Below are positions 7,368 through 11,308 of a DNA stretch of 11,308 nucleotides, piece after piece. The translations under genes were made by a program, and so were the position numbers. The notes beneath the pieces are model-generated. The model saw only the letters and a program-made list of their open reading frames with translations. It was not told where the DNA came from and ran no database searches. Every line of letters starts with the position of its first letter. Position 1 is the stretch's first letter. Source of the DNA: Gammaproteobacteria bacterium (GTDB lineage Bacteria; Pseudomonadota; Gammaproteobacteria; Steroidobacterales; Steroidobacteraceae); the NCBI GenBank assembly GCA_003162555.1, contig PMNQ01000217.1, positions 2,602 to 13,909 of the forward strand, written 5' to 3'.

Positions 7368-7898
7368 ATGAAATCACATGCATTTGCAGTCGCCACCGCG
7401 CTGACCCTCGCCTGCGCCACGGCCCCGGCGTTCAGCGTCGACAAGGGTGTCTACCTGGGCGCGGCCCTCGGCCAGACCGAGAGCGGTCTGCGCGACAGCA
7501 ATTTCAATTTCAAGGATCGCGACCAGGGCTACAAACTGATCGCCGGCATCCGGGTGTTGGGCCTGCTGGCCGTGGAGCTCAACTACGTCGATCTCGGCAC
7601 TTCCAGTGTCGGCGGCGCACAGGCAAAAACCAAGGCTGCCGACGGGTTCGCGATGGTGTTCCTGCCCATCCCGCTCGTCGACGTCTACGGCAAGCTCGGT
7701 TACGTATCGTGGAAGACTGACGCCTCGTCGCCAACCCTGGCTTCGTTCCGCACCACCGGAAGCGATCTGGCCTACGGAGCCGGTGTGCAGGTCCATTTTG
7801 GCAGTCTGTCGGCCCGGCTCGAGTACGAGGCCTTCGATGCCAGGGAAGCCGCCAAGCCGACCATGCTGTCGCTGGGCGCCACCTACACATTTCTGTAA
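7368..7898 (+). CDS. Small outer-membrane beta-barrel protein
   Basis: The 176-residue product starts with a clear Sec signal peptide (MKSHAFAVATALTLACATAPAFS, cleavage near residue 23). The mature part begins VDKGVYLGAALGQ, a typical opening strand of small OmpA-type or OMP_b-brl barrels. Alternating polar/hydrophobic stretches follow: GYKLIAGIRVLGLLAVELNYVDLG, DVYGKLGYVSWKT, LAYGAGVQVHFGSLSARLEYEAFD and the final strand LSLGATYTFL. This fits about eight strands, assembled by the BAM machinery. The protein ends in F-L, not in the more usual terminal Phe. The ATG at 7368 is chosen because the signal peptide begins there; an upstream GTG at 7299 would place 23 polar residues before it. No ligand or function can be inferred. 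Its stop lies just before the structured RNA region at 7899-8053, whose terminator probably also ends this transcript. Confidence 0.8.
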   Translation: MKSHAFAVATALTLACATAPAFSVDKGVYLGAALGQTESGLRDSNFNFKDRDQGYKLIAGIRVLGLLAVELNYVDLGTSSVGGAQAKTKAADGFAMVFLPIPLVDVYGKLGYVSWKTDASSPTLASFRTTGSDLAYGAGVQVHFGSLSARLEYEAFDAREAAKPTMLSLGATYTFL

Positions 7899-8053
7899 AT
7901 CCGGCGAACCCAGCGGGGAACTAACCCCGGAAGCGCGACTCACAACTCCCTGTGAGTGCGAGTAACGTGCTCCCCGCTTCCCTCCCTAAGCGGGCTTCTG
8001 TGCCCCGGTGGCTTATCCCCCCAGATTTCTAGCCACCGGGGCCTTTTATTTTC
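7899..8053 (+). ncRNA. Candidate small regulatory RNA at the polA-engB locus
   Basis: This stretch codes for no credible protein on the + strand but is full of RNA structure. The stems are: P1, AGCGGGGA (7912-7919) with TCCCCGCT (7971-7978), perfect 8 bp; P1a, GGGG/CCCC (7915-7918 with 7925-7928), competing with P1; P2, CGC-bulge-ACTCACA (7934-7944) with TGTGAGTGCG (7951-7960); P3, CCCGCTT (7973-7979) with AAGCGGG (7988-7994), also competing with P1; and the terminator at 8002-8052. The loops are C-rich: ACTCCC, CCCTCCCT and TATCCCCCC. In E. coli the Spot 42 sRNA gene, and in Pseudomonas the ErsA gene, lies between polA and engB. From memory, the Xanthomonas sRNA sX13 also has C-rich loops and lies near polA. 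The 5' end is unknown and no strong promoter was seen, so the RNA could instead be cut from the 3' UTR of the barrel-protein mRNA. Confidence 0.6.
8002..8052 (+). terminator. Strong intrinsic terminator, perfect 12-bp stem
   Basis: GCCCCGGTGGCT (8002-8013) pairs perfectly with AGCCACCGGGGC (8031-8042) around a 17-base loop. It is followed by CTTTTATTTT to 8052. It ends rightward transcription from the barrel-protein gene and/or the candidate sRNA. The right arm also encodes the last residues and stop codon of engB on the other strand. Leftward transcripts would form the same hairpin but have no T run after it. Confidence 0.88.
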
Positions 8054-8628
8054 TGGAACCAGTGGTGCAACTGGCTACGCGCCTGCTCGAGGCCCGTGCC
8101 ATCCACCGCCGAGAAAGCCTGCACCGTGGCGCGCCCGGCCAGCGCCCGTTGCGCCACGGCCAGCGCGCGGCTCAATTCTGCGCGCTTGAGTTTGTCAGAT
8201 TTGCTCAGCAGCACATGCACCGGACAGTGCACGGCCTGCGCCCAGGCGATCAATCCCTCGTCGCCCTCGAGCAGGCCGCGCCGGCTGTCGACGATGAGAA
8301 ACAGGCCGCGCAGCGAAGCGCGCTGTGAGAGCGCCGTGGTCATCGGCGCCCAGGTGGCGCGTTCCGCCGCGCTCGCCTCCGCATAGCCATAGCCCGGCAA
8401 ATCAACGATGCGGCAGCCGGGCGCGAGTTCGAAAAAGTTCAGCAGGCGCGTACGTCCCGGAGTCTTGGCGGTGCGCGCCAGCGCGCGGCGAGCGGTCAGC
8501 GCATTGATGGCGCTGGACTTGCCTGCGTTCGAGCGCCCCGCAAAGGCCGCTTCGGCGCCGGAATCCTCGGGAAAATGGCTTGGGTGCGCGGCGCTCAGCA
8601 ACAGCGCCGCGTTTGGATAGGTGCTCAC
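8029..8628 (-). CDS. engB: Ribosome biogenesis GTPase EngB (YihA/YsxC)
   Basis: A TRAFAC-class GTPase of 199 residues that assists assembly of the large ribosomal subunit and was earlier linked to cell division. G motifs in order: G1 AGRSNAGKSSAIN (about residues 29-41), G2 region KTPGRTRLLNFF, G3 DLPGYGYAEAS, G4 LSKSDKL and G5 FSAVDGTG. The RSNAGKSS and DLPGYGYA signatures are specific to EngB. The GTG at 8628 gives VSTYPNAALLLSAAHPSHFP, the usual family N-terminus. A further-upstream GTG at 8685 would add 19 unrelated residues and overlap the likely cytochrome c4 promoter. No good Shine-Dalgarno precedes 8628. The gene is divergent from the cytochrome gene (67 bp between starts) and converges on the candidate sRNA, whose terminator arm encodes its last codons. 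The polA/engB neighbourhood is conserved in gammaproteobacteria. Confidence 0.97.
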   Translation of the reverse strand: MSTYPNAALLLSAAHPSHFPEDSGAEAAFAGRSNAGKSSAINALTARRALARTAKTPGRTRLLNFFELAPGCRIVDLPGYGYAEASAAERATWAPMTTALSQRASLRGLFLIVDSRRGLLEGDEGLIAWAQAVHCPVHVLLSKSDKLKRAELSRALAVAQRALAGRATVQAFSAVDGTGLEQARSQLHHWFQKIKGPGG

Positions 8629-8661
8629 GGGCGGTGAATGTAGTGTGCGCGGGGCCTGGTG

Positions 8662-8667
8662 TACAAT
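8662..8667 (+). promoter_or_regulatory. Putative -10 box for the cytochrome c4-dsbA operon
   Basis: TACAAT matches five of six positions of the -10 consensus and lies 28 bp before the cytochrome ATG at 8696, giving a leader of about 20 bases. No clear -35 is seen at the right distance. The box sits in the 67-bp gap between the divergent engB and cytochrome starts. Confidence 0.4.
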
Positions 8668-8695
8668 TCCGCGACTCAACGACACGGGTTACATC

Positions 8696-9355
8696 ATGAC
8701 TGCGACTATTCGTCTCGCCGGCCTGGCGCTGCTGCTGCTCGCGGCGCCGGTTTCCTGGTCGAAGGGTTCCGCCGAGGCCGGCGCCGCGGTGGCTGGCACC
8801 TGCATGGCCTGCCACGGCCCCAACGGCAACAGCACCAACAGCGAATGGCCGCGCCTGGCCGGGCAGAATGCCGCCTACACCGAACACCAGTTGCACCTGC
8901 TGCACGATGGCCGGCGCACCGGCAAGGTCGGCGACAACGCCGCAGCGATGATGCCGCCGATGGCGCTGATGCTGAGCGATGCGGACATCGAGAACGTCGC
9001 GGCGTATTACGCCGAGCAGACGCCCAGCGGGCTCGAGGCCGATCCTTCATACTGGAAAGCCGGCGAGAAACTCTACCGGAGCGGCGATGCCGCGCGCGGC
9101 ATCCCGGCCTGCGCCGCCTGTCATGGCCCGACCGGCCGCGGCAATCCGGCTGCGGGCTTCCCGGCGCTGCGCGCGCAGCAGTCGGTGTATGTCATCAAGC
9201 AGCTCAGTGCGTACAGTGCGGACGTGCGCTACACCAGGAACGAGAAGGGCGCCAGTAACGGCGGCGACTACGGCAACATCATGCACACGATCGCCACGCG
9301 CTTGAGCGATACGGACATGCGCGATCTCGCCTCCTACGTGCAAGGTATGCGCTGA
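8696..9355 (+). CDS. Di-haem cytochrome c4
   Basis: A periplasmic or membrane-attached electron carrier of 219 residues that usually passes electrons from the bc1 complex to terminal oxidases. The N-terminal signal peptide runs to about residue 22 (hydrophobic core LAGLALLLLAAPVSW). Two similar halves each bind one haem: CMACH at residues 36-40 and CAACH at 139-143. Each is followed by HGP-x-G-x-(S/G)-N and then a Met-containing region for the sixth ligand (MMPPMA in the first half, IMHTIATRLSDTDM in the second). Both halves end with the c4-type helix DIENVAAYYAEQ / DMRDLASYVQGM. An upstream in-frame start at 8621 lacks a signal peptide and is rejected. The stop TGA shares its A with the dsbA ATG, so the two are probably translationally coupled. 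The engB-cytochrome c4-dsbA order matches Pseudomonas. Confidence 0.95.
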   Translation: MTATIRLAGLALLLLAAPVSWSKGSAEAGAAVAGTCMACHGPNGNSTNSEWPRLAGQNAAYTEHQLHLLHDGRRTGKVGDNAAAMMPPMALMLSDADIENVAAYYAEQTPSGLEADPSYWKAGEKLYRSGDAARGIPACAACHGPTGRGNPAAGFPALRAQQSVYVIKQLSAYSADVRYTRNEKGASNGGDYGNIMHTIATRLSDTDMRDLASYVQGMR

Positions 9356-10209
9356 TGAACGCCATGCACCGGACACTGATCGCCTCAGCGCTCGTGGCGC
9401 TGGCGGCCTGCTCGCAGCAGCCGGCCTCCGCACCCGCGGCACCCGCCGCCGGATCGCCCGCGCCGGCCGCCGCGCCCGCCACGCCCGCCACAGCACCAGC
9501 GAACGCGCCCGCTCCGGCAGCAGCGGAATCAACGGCCAGCGTAAAGACACCGCCGACGCCGCCGGCCGAGGAATCGAAGCTCGAGAAAGTCTCGCCGCTC
9601 GCCGCGGCCGGCAAGCTGCCAGCCGGCAAATGGATCGCGGGCACCAACTACCGGCCGCTGGTGCCGGCACAGCCGACCGATGCCGCGCCCGGCAAGGTCG
9701 AAGTACTCGAAGTGTTCTGGTACGCCTGCCCGCACTGCTATGCGCTCGAACCCTTCCTCGCGGCATGGGTCAAGCGCAAGGCCCCGTACATCGACTTCCG
9801 CCGCGTGCCAGTGACCTGGCAACCGGTGCACCAGTCGCACGCGCGGCTGTTCTACGCGCTCGAGGCGCTGGGCAAGGAATCCGCGCTGCACAGCGAGATC
9901 TTCGAAGAGATGCACGTGCGCAAGAACTACATGTTCGCCCAGGGCAATGCGGACGAGACGCTCTCGGCGCAGGTCGCCTTCGTCAAGGCGCACGGCATCA
10001 GCGCGGCGGATTTCACCAACGCCTACAATTCGTTCACCGTGCAGACCGATCTGTCGAAGGCTGACGACCTGGTGCACCGCTATCACGTCGACGGCGTGCC
10101 GACGGTGATCATCAATGGCAAGTACGTCACCGACGTGAACATGGCGGGGAATCCGGCCAATTTGATCAGCATCATCGACGATCTCGCCGCCAGCGAAAAA
10201 GGCCGCTGA
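9355..10209 (+). CDS. dsbA: Lipoprotein-type thiol:disulfide interchange protein DsbA
   Basis: A periplasmic thiol oxidase of 284 residues that introduces disulfide bonds into exported proteins and is normally re-oxidised by DsbB. The N-terminus looks like a lipoprotein signal (TLIASALVALAAC), with C19 as the predicted lipidated cysteine. Residues 20-75 are a low-complexity Ala/Pro/Ser/Thr linker that would hold the enzyme away from the membrane. The thioredoxin fold follows: the strand VEVLEVFWYA leads to the active site CPHC at residues 125-128, the same tetrapeptide as in E. coli DsbA. The inserted helical domain comes next, then GVPTVIINGKY with the cis-proline P249. E. coli DsbA is a soluble protein of about 208 residues; the excess here is the lipid anchor and linker. 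It overlaps the cytochrome c4 stop by one base. dsbB is not in the window. Confidence 0.95.
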   Translation: MNAMHRTLIASALVALAACSQQPASAPAAPAAGSPAPAAAPATPATAPANAPAPAAAESTASVKTPPTPPAEESKLEKVSPLAAAGKLPAGKWIAGTNYRPLVPAQPTDAAPGKVEVLEVFWYACPHCYALEPFLAAWVKRKAPYIDFRRVPVTWQPVHQSHARLFYALEALGKESALHSEIFEEMHVRKNYMFAQGNADETLSAQVAFVKAHGISAADFTNAYNSFTVQTDLSKADDLVHRYHVDGVPTVIINGKYVTDVNMAGNPANLISIIDDLAASEKGR

Positions 10210-10234
10210 GGGCCTGTACGCGCCCAATACGTCG

Positions 10235-11197
10235 ATGCTCCACCGCTACGCGCTGCAGGGCAATGGCTTGACCAGCGTCAGCGACGCGACGCTGGCAAAC
10301 ACCCTGTGGATTGACCTGCTCGAGCCGACGCCCGAGGAGGAACGCGCCGTCGAGGCGCAATGCGGCATCGACGTGCCGACGCGCGAAGAGATGCGCGAGA
10401 TCGAATCTTCCAACCGGCTGTATGAGGAAGATGGCGGCGTCTACCTGACCGCGACCATCGTCACCAAGCTCGACACCGACCTGCCACAGAACTCGCAGAT
10501 CACCTTCATCCTCAAGGATGGCCGGTTGATCACCAACCGCTACTGCGACCCGCTGCCGTTCCGGCGTTTCATCAGTTACGCCGAACGCCACGCGCCCGCG
10601 TGCAGCACGGGTCCGGCGATCCTTGCCGGCCTGGTCGAGGCGATCATCAACCGGGTGGCCGATGTGATCGAGCGCGTCAGCGCCGATCTGGACGCCATAT
10701 CAGCCGAAGTGTTCACGCGCCCGACGCGCCGCCGCGGTGGCCCGCGTGATTTTCGCGCGGTGCTCGAGCGCGTCGGCCAGAGCGGCGAACTGATCGCTAA
10801 GACGCGCGAGAGCCTGGTCAGCCTCGGGCGCGCGCTGGCCTTCGTGCAGCAGGCCACCGCGATCAATCTTGCCAGCGATGTGCGCGCCCGCTTCGGCACG
10901 CACTCGCGCGACGTCATCGCGATGAGCGATCACGCCTCGTTTCTCGGCAACAACGTCTCGTTCATTCTCGATGCGACGCTCGGCATGATCAACATCGACC
11001 AGAACAACATCCTGAAGATCTTCTCGGTGGTCACCGTGTTCCTGCTGCCGCCTTCGGTGATCGGCGCCATCTACGGCATGAACTTCGACCACATCCCCTG
11101 GGCCCACGAATCCTGGGGATTCATGGGGGCGCTCGGCCTGATGATCGCCTCGGCGGTCGTCCCCTACCTGATTTTCAAGCGCCGCGGCTGGCTGTAA
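10235..11197 (+). CDS. corA: CorA family magnesium transport protein
   Basis: A homopentameric inner-membrane channel for Mg2+ (Co2+ and Ni2+ may also pass), with 320 residues against 316 in E. coli. The large N-terminal cytoplasmic domain covers about residues 1-255, including the start LHRYALQGNGL, the IDLLEPTPEEE segment near 26-36 and the long helix around residues 170-250. TM1 (about 259-280) ends directly in the diagnostic YGMN motif (G281-M282-N283), which forms the selectivity filter. TM2 is at about 294-314, followed by the basic tail KRRGWL. The periplasmic loop reads NFDHIPWAHE in place of the common MPEL form, a tolerated variation. The ATG at 10235 fits the family N-terminus, although no clear ribosome-binding site is seen. 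It starts 25 bp after the dsbA stop, so it may share that operon or have its own promoter. Confidence 0.95.
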   Translation: MLHRYALQGNGLTSVSDATLANTLWIDLLEPTPEEERAVEAQCGIDVPTREEMREIESSNRLYEEDGGVYLTATIVTKLDTDLPQNSQITFILKDGRLITNRYCDPLPFRRFISYAERHAPACSTGPAILAGLVEAIINRVADVIERVSADLDAISAEVFTRPTRRRGGPRDFRAVLERVGQSGELIAKTRESLVSLGRALAFVQQATAINLASDVRARFGTHSRDVIAMSDHASFLGNNVSFILDATLGMINIDQNNILKIFSVVTVFLLPPSVIGAIYGMNFDHIPWAHESWGFMGALGLMIASAVVPYLIFKRRGWL

Positions 11198-11260
11198 GTC
11201 GGCGCGGCCCCGCTGCGCGGATCGCCGGAACATGGCGCTTTAGGGTAATCTTGCGCGGCT
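11198..11260. other. corA-tRNA spacer
   Basis: These 63 bases hold a small GCGG/CCGC inverted repeat near 11204-11213 without a T run, and a TAGGGTAATCTT stretch at 11241-11252 that could include a poor -10 for the tRNA. No convincing terminator or promoter could be defined. Confidence 0.3.
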
Positions 11261-11308
11261 GCGCCCGTAGCTCAGCTGGATAGAGTACTGCCCTCCGAAG
11301 GCAGGGGT
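11261..11308 (+). tRNA. tRNA-Arg (anticodon CCG), 5' part, cut by the window end
   Basis: The first 48 bases of a tRNA are present. The acceptor 5' strand is GCGCCCG, then TA, with a D stem GCTC/GAGT (one G-U pair) around AGCTGGATA. The anticodon stem CTGCC/GGCAG encloses the 7-base loop CTCCGAA with anticodon CCG at 11295-11297. CCG reads the arginine codon CGG. The sequence closely follows E. coli tRNA-Arg(CCG) as remembered. The T arm and acceptor 3' strand lie beyond the window. Confidence 0.95.

Noticed and set aside
7899..8053. Known cis-acting riboswitch
   Set aside because: No same-strand gene follows before the terminator (engB runs the other way), and no known aptamer core was recognised, so an sRNA or 3' UTR element fits better.
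8629..8685. Longer N-terminus of EngB from the GTG at 8685
   Set aside because: The extra 19 residues are unlike EngB and would run through the likely cytochrome c4 promoter.

Overview
The window is GC-rich chromosomal DNA with tightly packed genes. It looks like a gammaproteobacterium of the Xanthomonadales/Nevskiales/Steroidobacterales type; this is inferred from protein style and gene order, not from a database match. Supporting signs are the polA ... engB - cytochrome c4 - dsbA order, which is known from Pseudomonas and relatives, a DNA polymerase I with the same length and catalytic numbering as the E. coli enzyme, and a tRNA-Arg(CCG) close to the E. coli form. No mobile element, phage gene, CRISPR array or transfer signature was seen. 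Most of the window is housekeeping.

Left part (1-3849, + strand): the last codons of a probable argB (acetylglutamate kinase), murJ (lipid II flippase), an AT-rich spacer with a near-perfect 20-bp palindrome, argH (argininosuccinate lyase), a small DUF4870-like membrane protein and an LptM-like lipoprotein. The arginine genes therefore flank a peptidoglycan gene, and the last three genes are spaced like an operon.

Middle part (3836-7898): a minus-strand MobA/MocA-like nucleotidyltransferase homologue that has lost its signature residues is divergent from polA. The two promoters seem to share one symmetric -10 element, and polA may be almost leaderless. polA ends in a small terminator and is followed by a small outer-membrane beta-barrel gene.

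Intergenic region 7899-8053: no protein gene, but strong RNA structure on the + strand. There are several stem-loops with C-rich loops and then a perfect 12-bp intrinsic terminator. The position, between polA and engB, is where enterobacteria carry the Spot 42 sRNA and Pseudomonas carries ErsA. This is the most interesting element in the window and is proposed as a small regulatory RNA.

Right part (8029-11308): engB (minus strand, ribosome assembly GTPase) is divergent from a cytochrome c4 gene. That gene overlaps by one base a lipoprotein-type dsbA, so a periplasmic electron carrier and a thiol oxidase are probably co-expressed. corA (Mg2+ channel) follows, and the window ends inside a tRNA-Arg(CCG) gene.
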